A stretch of 64,000 nt of DNA from Diphasiastrum complanatum (Eukaryota > Streptophyta > Lycopodiopsida > Lycopodiales > Lycopodiaceae). The notes beneath the pieces were generated by a model. The model worked only from the letters and a program-made list of their open reading frames with translations. It had not been told where the DNA came from and did not search any database. Made by a program: the position numbers and the translations under genes. Positions within the stretch are counted from its first letter, which is position 1. Each line of letters starts with the position of its first letter. Shown here piece by piece: positions 11,401 through 25,386 of the stretch. Location of the stretch: the NCBI GenBank assembly GCA_029204225.1, contig CM055098.1, positions 5,003,246 to 5,067,245 on the forward strand, written 5' to 3'.

Positions 11401-13431
11401 ATGAATCTTTCTTTGCTTCAATTTTGCAAGATGAGTTAGGAGAGATAATTGCATTTATTGATGGTGAAGACTCTATTAAAAGAAGCCACAACCTCTTGCT
11501 TGTGGAAGGTTGTTGACACAGAGGATTGACTTGTCTTAGTCCAAGATTATGAAGTTTTGGTAGATAATGTTATGACTAAGAAGACAACAACTATAGTTAT
11601 TGATGCTCTTGATAAAAAAACAAAAGAACCCAAATGAATTTGATGACTTTTGGACATTGTAATGTGTACTCCTAAGTCCCTTGAGATTTGTGTAATTATG
11701 TTTTTTTATATATTATAAATCACTAAATAAACTTTTTAGTATTATACGTTGTGGGAACATAGTTAGAAAACATCACATTCTTATTTTTGTTCATTCTTTT
11801 AAAGAGATTCAGATACTACTTTTGCAAATAATACACTGAACACATTTCTTAAACTGATTTTTTGAGTAAAAATATCTTACATAATTCAAAGTGAGTAATT
11901 TTAAAATACTATAAATTTTGTTACACATATTACTTTCATGAAAAAAATAGTTATTCAAAATTATTGAATTTTATATATTTTGTAAGATTCTAAAAATAGT
12001 AATTTTTTACAATTCCATAATATTTAGAAAAATAGTTAGATTTAATATTAGATATATTTTTATTTATAATTCCATAAGAAACAACTTAATCTTAAAAATT
12101 GTAAACAACACAAAATCATATCAGTTTTTTATAAATAATATTTTTGAAATTTTGTTAATTCAATAATATTTTTACTTTCTAAATTTTATTTCCTATATAT
12201 GTCTTTGAGTACATTAATGTAATCTAATATTTTTTTGTTAGCATTGTCACAATAATTATTAAAATAAAATTTAATGTAAGATAGTAACACATGTTTGTTA
12301 AGTATTTTGAATATCAATAATCTTCAAAAAAAAAAAAAAAGTTCAAATTAGAAAAAAAAAATCTCAATCATTTCTCTTTTGGAGGTTACCACATTTTACC
12401 CAAATAAATAATGTTATTTTTCACAAGCAAAGATTTTTGTCTCAAAAATGCACAAAAGTACTTAGCTAATATATATGATTTAATTTACCAATAATAGAAA
12501 ACAATATCATAATGTTTTGATCTTTAAGAAATATAGGCCTAGCTATTCATATCATATGAAATTAAGTGGATATGTGTATAAGTGCTTTTGTCTAATGTGT
12601 GTTCTCATTATATTAGACAAGTGATAAAATATACTAACATGTATAACTACTTGACAAGCTTTAATTAAATTAAGTAATTTGTGTCAATTTGATAACTTTA
12701 TATGCATCAAATTGTTCCTTGTGAAACATGGTGTAGAGTTATAAGAGCGACACAAAAAGAGGGAGATTGACGGATAAACAATAGAGACAAGTAGATAATT
12801 TTTTTGTATCTATTGTCTTAGCTGTAATATGATCCATATGGCAGGTCATTTGGATTAGTATTTAAGAAGTTAAGACAAATTTTTATTTCTAGCTCTAGTT
12901 TTACTAGTTTTCTTCCTTCAAAAATTTCAGATATGTTCTGTTCTAAATTTGACCTATCAAATCATCATAATCATTGTTCTTAGCTTTCTAGAAGTACTGA
13001 GTTTTTGTGATTTGGATCAATATTGAGAGAGTTATGATCAAATTAGTGAAGGTGGATCAGATTTGCCAAAATTCTGAAAATTTCTTTTGTTTTTTTTTTC
13101 CAAGTGAGAGAGAAGCACTTTATTTTTTCAAATTTGAAGTTTCATTTCTATGTAAAAAAATTCCAACCCTTCATTTGAAATTTCACCACTTTTCACTTTA
13201 AAAAAAATTGACCTAACCTAACCCTACGTTCGCCAATTAGGGTAGGAAGAAAAAAAGAGTGCAAAACCTAGAGATATTATGCCCAATTTTTTAAACTCTA
13301 TTTTTTTTTACCAAAAAAAGAAATCTAACCCTAAACGCCAGCCCCCCACACCTCTCCCCACACTTTTATCTCCATACTCTTTTTTCTTTGTACCCTCCTA
13401 TATCTTTCTTTACACCCCTACCCCTCTCTAC

Positions 13432-13434
<3 letters not shown>
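8496..13434. other. Gene-free, AT-rich interspersed region
   Basis: No convincing gene. 8580-8890 is more GC-rich than its surroundings and may be a repeat fragment. 9078-9245 carries four imperfect tandem units. Near 9672 a sequence AGGTATCATAGCC resembles a decayed tRNA-Met primer site after an LTR-like stretch. From about 11640 to 13200 the DNA is very AT-rich with poly-A and poly-T runs and no sustained reading frame. Confidence 0.5.
9078..9245. repeat. Four imperfect tandem units of 43-52 bp
   Basis: Units start with CAGTGTC at 9078, 9130, 9173 and 9225 and share TTTTTCGC and (A/G)GAATTAC segments. The last unit decays into flanking DNA. Confidence 0.7.

Positions 13435-13517
<83 letters not shown>
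13435..13517. repeat. (CT)n microsatellite
   Basis: An uninterrupted CT dinucleotide run of about 83 bp, preceded by a pyrimidine-rich lead-in from about 13330. Confidence 0.98.
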
Positions 13518-14468
<951 letters not shown>

Positions 14469-14489
14469 ATTGTTTATTTATTTATTTAG

Positions 14490-16300
14490 ATATATATGTG
14501 ATAGTGAATCCAAATATGGTGATCAATCTAATGGTGACTTTGAAGATCAGTATCATGAGCACAATGATCCAGTTAATGCAGAAAACATGTGTCATATGGA
14601 GACTATATGGAACAAAACGAAAAAACATATTGATGATTATGATGATCAACAAGCTTACCATATGAGTCGACATACCCCAAGTGATGGTGTTTATAGAGGT
14701 GATAGTGACAATGAGCCAAATTTTTGTGAAATAAAATGTCATCACTACCAACATCCTTCTATGGTCCAACCCCTCCCAGCCTATGGTGGAAATAATGATG
14801 GTGTAGAAACATGTCTTCCATAAGTTTGATGGTAGAATTGCTCACATGGATATGAAAATATGGTTGGACAACTTTGACATGTATTTTCAGTCACAACCAA
14901 GTGGTGACCATGACAACATTCTATTTGCAAAAAACATGTCTTGATGGATCTGCGAAAATTTGCGTGCAATATTGGATATAGTGTGAAGAACCTCGTATTA
15001 CCAATGATAAATGACCAATCTTTGTACAAAAGTGCATTGAAGGATTCAAATGTGCAGATGGCCAAGTATGGCATTCTACCCAATAAACATCTGCTATTGA
15101 GAGTTATTACAATGATTTTCATCAAATAATGAGCAAACATGGATATTCAGTGGAGCAATTTAACACGATGCAATATATTTAGATCTGAGGCATAAAATAA
15201 GAGCTTGCTTATCTAAGGATATATACCAGAAGACTTGAATAACGTCATTATCTGACATAAGATTTGATGTTCATACCATAGAACATGAATTGCACAAAGG
15301 TCAACATGAAATTGTGACAGAGTTCTTAAACCACTAGAGCACACTATGCAGATATGAAAATTGCTATAGCTAAGACAAATAAGAGAGGAAGGAAATAAAT
15401 AGTTCAGTAAAATGATAATACAGATACAAAAACTAAAGGATCAAAATAAAGCACCTATAATTCAATTGAAAAATTGTTAATCTGGGAACGCAAGAGAATG
15501 ATGGGTCAAGTGATTCTGATAATTTTTCATCAACATCATCGGAAGATATTCAAATATACAAGAAGATAAAGTACAACAATCTCCAAAAAATTGTTGTCTA
15601 TACTTCTTTTAGGTGAAGTCAAAGATCAACACCAAAGAAGAGTTGAAGATGACAAAAGTCTTATTCAAGATCTAGATCACGATGCGATGACAAATGGTGG
15701 AAATCGTGATTTAGAAAATAATCATGATTCAAATCAAGAAACTGTTAAGGATAGTGAAATTCCTAACCAAATTAATAAAAACCAAAGCTCATCCTGAAGG
15801 TGCAAACTTTAATCAGTTGGATGACCATATTGATTTTAATTGTTTTAAAATTGATGTGCTTAGTTACAAAATATCTATATAATAATATTTGTACTTTGAC
15901 AAATTTGGTTTATTATTTTCAGCGAATGTTGTTAAAACTCTTCAAAAACATATAGATCAAGAAACAATTGAAAGACAAAAGCTTGTTAAACATGTAAAAA
16001 AAACCTGAAGTGTGCAAAACAATCAAGGACTTGTCATTGATGGCATGGATTAAAAGAAGACGATGCTTTCATTTTATCAGTGTTAAAAAATTAAATGCAT
16101 CAGATTATATTCAAGTTCATCTAGTAGAGTATATGAGTTGTAGATTGGTATAAACCATGTTGGTATCTCGAGGGTGATAATAAGCAGCAATCCAAGAAGA
16201 AGAAAAACTTCAAGGACAAGAAGACGAAGGTGGAGCAATCAGTCTCAACGCAACAACAACAACACAATCAACAATCACCAAAGAAGCAGATCATATGGGG
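14490..16300 (+). pseudogene. Retrotransposon gag-like remnant
   Basis: Discontinuous plus-strand coding traces: an acidic Asp/Asn/His-rich segment (14490-14820), a segment reading KFDGRIAHMDMKIWLDNF near 14824-14875 that resembles the start of a Ty3/gypsy gag core, a further piece near 15110-15300, and a basic Lys/Gln-rich tail near 16140-16300. Stops and frame changes separate them. No zinc knuckle or polymerase motif was found. Identity as gag rests on the general look of the core and the basic tail, so this is tentative. Confidence 0.35.
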
Positions 16301-18180
16301 TGTAAGAGCCTAACACTTGTGATTAACAATCATAGAGCATATGAAAAAGACCTTGCAATATCAATGCTCGTCAAATGGATGTGAGGTATCCTCTTCTTAG
16401 TTATTTTTCCGTGTTGTATAGAGTGCTCGTGGGGTGCAAGTTATACGCACCGCTTTGTTTGATAAGCGGTGGTATTTTCGCCGTGGTATTTTTGCCAACC
16501 GTCGGGTCTAGGTATTTCGCTAGACAGTACCAACGGTGAGTGTGACTAGTGTGACGCTTTAACCAAGGTGATGTTTTTCAACCACGGATGGTGGACGGAC
16601 TGCTCTGGTGTTTCACAAAGGTCGAGTCCAGTTGACACTCTTCATAAATGACAAAAACGGAAAACGCTTCCAAACTTGACATTTTATTATTGTTCAGTTC
16701 CATCCTAGCGAAGTATAAAGTGTATGTATAAAAACATTTTCTTACTCGTCTATAGAATACAGTTCAATAATAACTTCAAGTTAATGCTAGTAAGGTGCTT
16801 GGCTTCAAGACTTCTCTTGGATTCAGGTAGTGATTAGTAGGTCAAAAAAGTAGCGGGAAGTAATTTGTTCTCTAAACAAGGCATACGAACTGTATTTTAT
16901 CATACTATTGCTATAATTTAAAACCATCTCCTACTTGAGGTCGTACAAAATGGCTCACTATCATAAATGATTTAACTAACCAAGCCCTACCACCGTTCGC
17001 TTGAAGGTAAGAGCAAAAACCCTTCATAAAATTGAGATGAATATAAACGAGAAATTAAGTAAAGTAGAATTTTTACAACAAATCCACAAATAGCAATGAA
17101 AGTCGAGTCATACCTCAAAATGCCGTTAGGTAGCCATTATGTGTGGATACTCTAGTCATGAATGCCTCCAATTGAGGCCCATTGCTCTTTATAACATCAA
17201 CCTTTGTAGCATAAAATCAGTGCCAGACACGTTGATGCAGTTTCTCCCACCTTGCGCGTGTCGAATTGAGTTGGTGTAAAAAGAGAAAATGAATAATATA
17301 AAATTTTCTAGAATATGAACGGTGCGATTGACAAGTTAACGGTTTAGTTGAGAGAAAACTGAACCAAAAGTCTATAAAAAAAAACAGGCCAAAAAATCAG
17401 CCACCAATCAATCAACAAAAATGAGCATGCATGATGGTACAAGCAATCATTAACCTCCCAACATCCCACAAGTGAAATCATGCAAGCAACCTCTTTCGCC
17501 CTTGCATATCAAGCATTCATGGTGCTTACTAACAACTCATTACTCCACACAAAACAAGTCATCTACTACAAGCTCGTTTGAGCAAGCCATAATGAAACCC
17601 TAATGACAAAGGAAAGACAAACCACATCCACTCAATCAATCCGAATAGTAATCATCCTCACAAATACTCTCACATGAATCAAGCCACACTCGTCACTCAC
17701 ACCCTCAACCAAATACTCAACCCATTCAATCAAACCATTGCAATCTTAACACCATACAAACTTTGGATCAAACCCTCATCACCACACTAACATTAGGCAT
17801 CACCCTTCAACTAGCACTCATCCAACAAACAATCCCCAAGAAACAAGCATCACTCATTACTAACTATGGAGTTACTAACATCAAGCAACTAATTACAAGG
17901 CACTAGCATTGAGCAACATTTAGACACAAAATGAAACTAAACAACAAGCTCACTATATCCTTAACACAAAGAGTGGCCTCCTTTTATAGCAAGGGTCCCC
18001 CTTCAAAATGAGGCCTTGTCAATTCCCATGCCCTTCAAGCCCTCTTTGCCATTTGTCCTCAACTCATTTGATAGTACACCTAATGGCCTCCATAAGAGAG
18101 TGGGGGAGTGGTGCATTCAAGGCTCTCTTCCAAAACTAGCCAAGAGGCCAGTTTTGTCAAAGGCTAGGGAGGCCATTTAA
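16301..18180. other. Spacer with a strand-skewed A/C-rich block
   Basis: No gene recognised. 16430-16630 is locally GC-richer. From about 17390 to 17960 the plus strand is strikingly poor in G and rich in A and C over more than 500 bp, without a short repeat unit. Confidence 0.45.
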
Positions 18181-20269
18181 GTTGCCCCCTAGAAGCCCAA
18201 AATGTCAATGGCTAGTGGGTGTACCTCCCAATTTTTTTAGCCTCCAAGGTGTTTTGGCAGGTCGCTTTCATTTTTCTTTGGGTACCTTTGTTTTTTGCTT
18301 TTCTTCGATTTTTCAAGGGTCGTGTGCCTACTGCTTATTTTTCTGGGTTTTTGGTTTGTTGGGTAACCACTTGGCCCGAACATTTCGTTAATTGCCCGTA
18401 AATTGCCCAAACTTTGCCGTGAGGATTTCTGTGATTCCTTGACATTGAATCCATATTTCACGATCATGTTTTTACCCGAAACTTTTCTTTCTCGTTTTTT
18501 TCTTCTGTGGTTGACTTTTTCGGCATTCCAGACTAGGGCTCCCACGACAACACGGTTTCCCCTAAAAATACACTGAGTGATCATATATTAGTACATGGTG
18601 AGATTTTAGCACGGTCATGCCGACTATTTTTTTTACTATTGGCCATTTTTTTGAAAAGCCATAAAATATTTCTAAGGCCACAAAATTTGCTCTAGCCTCA
18701 TTTAGGGCGGGCTGGGACCCAATTCTAGGTGGACCGACATTTTTGGCTCGGATTTTACAAAAATTGACCACAAAATATTTTTGACGATTTTTCTCGAAAG
18801 TCAATTTCTTACTTTTAAACTGCGTCTAGCCACTTTAGTTGTGGGCTGGGACCCAATTCTAAGGCAAATTTGTGCCGATTTTTCTCTGATAATCGGGTTT
18901 TACATGCCGATTTTTCAGTTATTGCAAGCTTAAACTTCAATATTAGCCCAATTTTCCGTGCGAAAGTATCGGCTAACAAAGAATTTCTTATGCAGGAATA
19001 GATGAGTGGTGACATCTTGGGTCTCATACAAACTGGGGCTTGGCATTTTGCGAATAAATTTTTTGCGAGTTTCTTTCTTGCCATGAGTCAATACAAAGAT
19101 AACACATGGTGTGCTATTTTTTTTATGCCACTACTTGAATGTTTATTAATAAGAATTGTGGTTTGGCACATAGTTAAAAATCTCATGAAATCCCAAAATC
19201 AAAAAAAAAAAAAAATTGAAGTAAAAAAACATTTTTGGCCTTGTGCTACAAAAAAAAAAAAAAATTTTACTGAATCACTTGGCACGCACATTGAGCCTTC
19301 TTGCGATTTCTTGTGTTCATAGCCCCTCTTGGGCTTTACCTGGTCATGAGATTGGACCTAGCTAATGCTGGAGGCCCTAGCCCCGAACTTGGTCCTCCCA
19401 TAAGTCCCAGCGGCCTACATTTGCTAGCATGCCATGTGCTATGAAATTTCACAAGCAAGATACGAAGAATGCTCGCAAAGTCGCAGAATGTCAAAACCCA
19501 TACAAGCTTAAGAGATCATCCCAAGCTTTGACAAAGAAAATTAAACAATATTTTGCAATTGATTACGATTATATTACAAGGATCTTTTTTGTGTTATGAA
19601 TTTGAATGCCTTATGAAAGTCTCACTGCTATGTCAATCTCTCTCAATCTAGATCTAGCCTCTATCCAAAGATGAAGCACAAACAAAAATTAAGACTTCTT
19701 CTTCCAAGCATGTGTAGAGCACTCAAAGACTCCACAAAAGATTCAAATGCACTTGATTTGCATGAAATTATGTGGTTATGGCTTCAAAATCACACCTAGA
19801 CAACATTGGCAAACACAAATATGAGTTTTTTTATGAAACAAGCTATATGTGAGTCAAACTTGATGTGTCCAACAAGTTTTGGTGCCCTACCCACCTCACT
19901 TTGAAATTCTATAACTTCATCAAGACACATCCAATTGACTTGAAATCAATTGCACAAAAAACTAGACTTTACTAGCTTTCCAACAAGCTATCAAGCACTA
20001 TATTTGGATTTACATTAGATAAACACCAACCATTCAAATTTTGGTGATCTCACATGTGCGTGAGTAGTACAGTCCATACCGTAACCATCATGGATCAATC
20101 TAATGTGTTTTTTATCCAATTTGACCCAACTTATCCCCTTGATAGCCATTGAGATTCCACTACGCCTCCAAAAACTAGTTTTCAAGCCAAAATCCCCATC
20201 AAACATGCAATCCATCACACCTTAAGTGGCTCTCATACCATGTGTAATTTTTCACATGTGTGAGTACTC
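18181..20269. other. Probable decayed repeat DNA
   Basis: No gene. The phrase GGGCTGGGACCCAATTCTA occurs at about 18709 and again at about 18842 with related flanks, so a segment of about 130 bp was duplicated. Poly-A runs lie at 19200 and 19250. Confidence 0.4.
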
Positions 20270-20880
20270 TTAGATCAATGTGGTTGATCTTCTAAGGTGG
20301 GTGTAATTGCACATAGATTAAGCACCCAAGAGATAAAATCAATCTAGCTTGACAATTCTAAGGCAAGAGCTCACAAAACCATGCATCAATCATTCAACAT
20401 GTATTATTCACTATGAGAGATCACTTTTGAAGAAAAAACTAAGTATGGAATTAGTTTGCTCTCAGTTAGAGAGAGAATGTACATGAAACACTCAAGTAGA
20501 GAGAGAAGATGGAGACAAAACTAGGTGTAGATGCTCTCGAATCTCTTCAAAAAAACTAAGTAAAAACGGGCTCTTTCACTCTTTAATAGTAGTTTGAGAT
20601 CCAAGAGTAGTAGTAAGCAAGTGAAATGATTCGATCTTTTACATAGCACCTCAAAATTTGATTGGTCTAGTGAGTTGTCCCCTCCTACATTTGATGACCA
20701 ATTCTATGCATCTCTCTTTTTATTGGTCACACGACAACATGACAACACAAAATTAGATAACACTATCCCTCTATCATCATGCCAAATGTCAAAGGCCTAC
20801 ACTTCCTAGAGCTAAGTCAAAGCTACTTTTGGCCTAATCACCTACTAACATGTGTACAATGGGGTATTTTTGGCATAGAA
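20270..20880 (+). repeat. Unclassified interspersed repeat, copy A
   Basis: Shares several blocks in the same order with the reverse complement of 60540-61720: CTAAGGCAAGAGC, ATTTGATTGGT, TTTTGATTGGTCAC-like, and CTACTTTTGGCCTAATCA. No coding content. It may be an old LTR, but no ends or target duplication are visible. Confidence 0.55.
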
Positions 20881-21764
20881 CCAAAACTCAAGTTTAACGC
20901 CTATTGACTATTCAAACTCAACTTAAATGAACTAAAATAATTATGACTACCCTCCACACGTGAGATTTACATACATGAAATTGCAAAATACTCAAGCTAG
21001 ATTTTGCCTATTCTTCACAACAATCCCTAGAAAATTCCTCTATTATCTTTGGATAATCTTATCTCTTGTGCATATTTTGAATTTTATATGAAAAATATAT
21101 GCATCAGGCTAATCTTTCGAAAATAGTATTCCTATCACTTCATCTCCTTTTCAAAAGAAATTTCACAATTTCAACAAAGGGTCTACTAGAGATGACAAAT
21201 AAAATATTACACGATAGTAAAAAGTCAATACTCGGTGTTCCACCAAGAAAACTAGCTACTTATTGGTTCCACTATTACACTCAGAATATTTTCTTAAATC
21301 ACAGAAGATTTTAATTTGAGTGGATAGAAATATTATTTCTCAAAAAATCAAACTAGCAAACAGAAGTAATTGGGTAGAGGATTTCTAAGCTCCATGAACT
21401 CAATTATTCTTTTATTGAATCAAAATCGCATTACATTCAATCAATCCAAGTCTTACTCACATTTATATGGAAGTACCAATTCATTTGACAATCAATCCTT
21501 CATAACCTAGTTTCTCATTGGAAGGAATCATATGAACCTAATTACGTAAAACTCAACAAAAAAAATTTCAAAAAATAAGGGCCCAAAATAAAAGAGTTTT
21601 CAAATTTTGTAATTACTGAGATACCACATTGGATCCATATCAATATCTCATAATTTTGCAAAATACCCCAAAAAACAACAATGCTTTTTTTTCTTTTTCC
21701 ATATCATGAATGGCTACTAAAATTTACCATTGGTAATCGGATTCTTATGGTCCTATAATTTTGT
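20881..21764. other. AT-rich spacer, nothing recognised
   Basis: No reading frame with recognisable motifs, no tandem repeat and no LTR ends seen. Confidence 0.4.
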
Positions 21765-22325
21765 TGTTAGAGTTATTGATGTCCCATACCACCAGCTCTA
21801 TCATGCCCACGCCTGATCTCGGATAGTTTATCCCGCTAGAGGTAAGTAGGTCTACCTCGACTCGTAAGTTAATTATGATTATGAGGGGTTTGGGGCCTCA
21901 TGTGCATATGGTCATAATTAATGGTTGGAGGCCTAAAACTCAAATATGGATCTATCAGTGAGTCATAGGGGAACTAGATGATGTGCCCAAATAGGCTGCA
22001 TGGGTGTCCAGTGAGGTGTCACAATGCACTACTAATGTTGCACTACTAGTGTCCAGTGAGGTGTCACAGTGCACTACTAGTGGTGCATGGGCCTTTGAGG
22101 GTATAAGTATACCCATTGGGCTCTCATTAGTGCATGCTTGATTGTGTAATTAGTAGCTACATGTTGTTGGTGTGATTCCTCCTTCCCTTGTGATTGATTG
22201 ATCGATAACTTGGGGGCTAAATCCGTAAGATCTAGGTTTGGTTGTGTTGGTTTGTCCACGATCCGATTCCCTTGCGTTGTTTGGCATGGCTTGATTAGTA
22301 TTGGATCCTTGGTTTTGGACTTTAT
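21765..22325 (+). repeat. Copia-type LTR, partner not found
   Basis: Starts TGTTAGAGTTATTGATGTCCC, a type of beginning common in plant copia LTRs, and runs to a tRNA-Met primer site at 22328. Inside, a segment of about 50 bp containing GTGTCCAGTGAGGTGTCACA is duplicated in tandem at about 21988 and 22039. The 3' border is inferred from the primer site. No matching second LTR or gag-pol lies nearby. Confidence 0.6.
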
Positions 22326-22327
22326 AG

Positions 22328-22337
22328 TGGTATCAGA
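22328..22337 (+). promoter_or_regulatory. Primer binding site for initiator tRNA-Met
   Basis: TGGTATCAGA, complementary to the 3' end of plant initiator tRNA-Met, follows the LTR at 21765-22325. The next bases (CCC) deviate from the usual GC. Confidence 0.65.
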
Positions 22338-23015
22338 CCCAAAACTAAGCGGTTTTGCCATTGGTTTGTGCTCAAAAGGAGTCAAGAATTGTGAGAGGAT
22401 TTTCGACTCTTTGGGAAAGATAAACTGATGTGCAAAAGGCTTGGTGGGATTTCAATTTTCTCTTCCCGTGAGTCTCTTTCAAGAGTAATTGATTGCGTGG
22501 TAAGTGCACTACCAGGTAAACAATCGGTTTGTTATTTTTGCACTCTTCAATAGCAATTTAGGAAGAAGTTTTTGATTCTTTTTTTGCACTCAAATTTGCC
22601 ATTACTTTTACCCCCCATTTGTTTTTTGGTAATAGGCAGATTGTTAGCCTTTGAAAAGTACTTGTAATGTTAGCAAGTAATTTTTTAGAAGTTATGTTGG
22701 TTTTTTTTAAGCTTCTAATAATCACTTCTGCAAATGCTCAAGCTATGTCAAATTGTATTTTATAAGTAGAATAAACTTGCTGTTTTTATTAATAAAAGAT
22801 GGGGAAACCCATCACAGTACAAAGGAATGCATGTAGAAAGTGTAAAGGCCATAAGGCGAAATGAGATACTATATATACATCAACTATAACAATGCAACAA
22901 TCTCACAAAGTAGCTATAAAAAGCCTACTGCTTGATGTAAGTCACTAGCTAAGATAGTTAGAAGTTTAGGTAGTGCAAGAAGCTGTGAAGCAGCCGTTCC
23001 TGCAACTACGGCACA
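22338..23015. other. Leader-like, non-coding DNA after the primer site
   Basis: Would be the untranslated leader and gag start of the element whose LTR ends at 22325, but no gag frame can be followed. Confidence 0.35.
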
Positions 23016-23903
23016 TCAAAGTATTGCAAGTGCCTGAGTGCGTTGCAAAGTGGTAGAAACTCGTTGACGATAATAAGACATAATGATAGATAGAGGTGAG
23101 GCACCATGTCCTTGGAACTTCGCTAAAAAACCCGCACAAGATGAAAGAAAATCATCGAATTTCTTATGCAAGCACCCATAAGTTTCCAAGACAAAAGGGA
23201 TAAAGCCTTCCCCAGGAGTGCGATGAGAATAATCTTGCTCTCTATCTTCAGCCGCATGAGAAGCAGTGGCACCTTGGGTAGTTGAAGTACGGCGAAAGAG
23301 GTTTGGCCGCGAAGGATCAGCAACAACAAGCGCAAGGCAAAGGGTATGTGTGCATAAAGACGAGGACAAGCAAAACCTAAGTAAAAAGCGGCTAAAATAT
23401 CAACGGAGCGAATCCAGGTCCAAGCCGAGTCAGGTGGCGAAGTGGGAGAAAGATGAGGTGCAAGGTCGACATTGGTTAATGCGAGCTGCTGACGGAAAGC
23501 AGAGCAAGCGTTTTGATGGCAAAACAAACCGACACCTTGCACATAAAGAAAGGCGACCACAACCCACACATGGAACACGGGGGCAAGAAGAAGAAGATGA
23601 TGGAGAAGGCTGAAAAACTGAAAGAGAGGAAGAAAGGTGGTGGCGTTGATGGGGAGGACAATATGGCGCCACCTGGACAAAGGAAACAAGCAAGGAATCT
23701 GCAACATCACGGTGGGCTTCACGAAGTGCGCATGAAGGGGAATCACTAGAAGGGTAGTCTGAAGGTGAAACAGGTCTCTTTTCTCCACACCGAGCAAGAG
23801 GATTGAAATTCGTGAGTTGCAAAGGATGGAAAGAATCTTGAAGAACCATATTTATAGGTAAAGAAGATCCCAGCTTTAAAGCAACACGAGGGATGCAAGC
23901 CAA
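23016..23903 (-). pseudogene. Possible LINE-type RT polyprotein C-terminal remnant
   Basis: The minus strand carries overlapping open stretches in two frames. The C-terminal piece (frame ending at 23016) contains GEGFIPFVLETYGCLHKKF near 23160-23215 followed by a segment with YYRQRVSTTLQRTQA near 23040-23085. A 'xFxPFxLETxG' core followed by a RQR-type helix is what I recall from the region downstream of the RT domain in some LINE-like polyproteins. The upstream frame contains NMVLQDSFHPLQL and a cysteine-rich patch near 23560-23600. No RT catalytic box was found. The local GC content is higher than in the flanks. Assignment is from memory of the motif pattern only. Confidence 0.3.
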
Positions 23904-25386
23904 TTCACTTGAGAACTTTTAAGCTACAACATCAATTTCTAGTCGTACTTTCATTTGTCCACGATTTTCTTTCATAAATCTATATCTATATCACAACTGT
24001 GGAAAAGCATGCAAAACATATCAATACATGAAAATTGTAAAACTTTTGCAAAATTATCCAAGTAAAATCCTCAACATTGAGTATCTCAAGAGTAAAGAGA
24101 ACATGCATTTTGAAGCGATGGATACGCTCTGCAAAGGGCTCGACTTGTACAACATGAAACATGAATGCACGATGGATGTCCCAGTAAAGAAAATATTTCG
24201 TGGGTTCCAATGATGTAAGGTGCACTTATCCTATGATAGTTCTTTGTGCTAATCAGATACGAGTCAGACAAGACCTGCTTACTTGGTCAAGCCCAAAAGT
24301 GCCTATTGGCCTTGATCAATTGAGGAGAGTCCCTCTTTAGGCAATACAATTGATGGGATTACATTGATAAGTAGCAGCTACCATAGTTCCTAGGAACGAA
24401 ACCAATGGGAACCTAAGAAACGGTTCCTAGTAGGTATATTTTCTAAGCAACCCGTTTATATGGGGTTGAAAACCCATTTATAAAGATTATCAGAACAGCT
24501 TTTTGAGATTCCTGAAAAAGGTTTTGTGTGTAAAGGGTTGTCTTGTCCTTGTTCCTAATTTCCTAAGTTAAGTTCAAGCTCCTGAGTTCGTGCACAAAAA
24601 AGATGGGTTCCTGCTCTTGCTCCCATTATTGTTCATGTTCCTAAGTTTCTAATGTACCTAAGGAATGGAAACCGTTCCTTAGGTACTCTTTATTTTATTT
24701 TTTTAAACCCCCTCAAAAAAATTAGAGATTTTTGACCAATATCATTACTAATATGAAACGTAATATCAAATAACAAAGGAACGATTTGTATCTCAATAAA
24801 CGTTGTAAATAAGAATGCAAAACATCTCTATTAATCTTTATTTAGAAAAAATTAAGTGCGGTTCCTAAGGAACTGTTCCTTAGGAACGGAACATGTGTTC
24901 CTAAGGAACAGGTCCGTACCCATTCCTGAGGAAAAAACTTAGGTGTGGGTATTCTATACAATAGGTAAATTTTGGATTGTTGTAGTCAAAAAGGATATAA
25001 GAGCCTAAACTCACAGGAACTTTATAACTTTGGCTCATTGTTATTCTTTTGGATCTTGCATGCTCCACATCTCTCCTATGAATTTGATGATTTGTAGTTC
25101 ATGTACCTCCAATGCCACAAAGGAGAGCCCGTCAAGCTCTAGCAGCAGGTTGCATCTATCAGTTGGCACTATTCTTTACTGGTTTCTATGTAAATCGATT
25201 GGACCAATTTCCCATTGATGTCTCTTTGCTTCCTGTGTGATCCATTAACCTACTGTACTTTCCTTGAAATTGTTGGTAGATGACACAAGCCTCTAAATTA
25301 AAAAATGAGGAGAATAATGACGACAATTCATCTAGGCCCACATAATAGCCAAAGGCCAACATCGTGTTCTTACACGAAATTAAATC
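23904..25386. other. Spacer with palindromic block, 3' side of SPT5
   Basis: No gene. 24385-24935 is filled with copies of GTTCCTAAGGAAC-like palindromes at both ends of the block. Sequence next to 25386 is presumably the 3' UTR of the SPT5 gene; no single polyadenylation signal stands out. Confidence 0.45.

Noticed and set aside
23266-23613. A 115-codon basic plus-strand frame
   Set aside because: It lies opposite the minus-strand region with LINE-like motifs and has no recognisable motif of its own.
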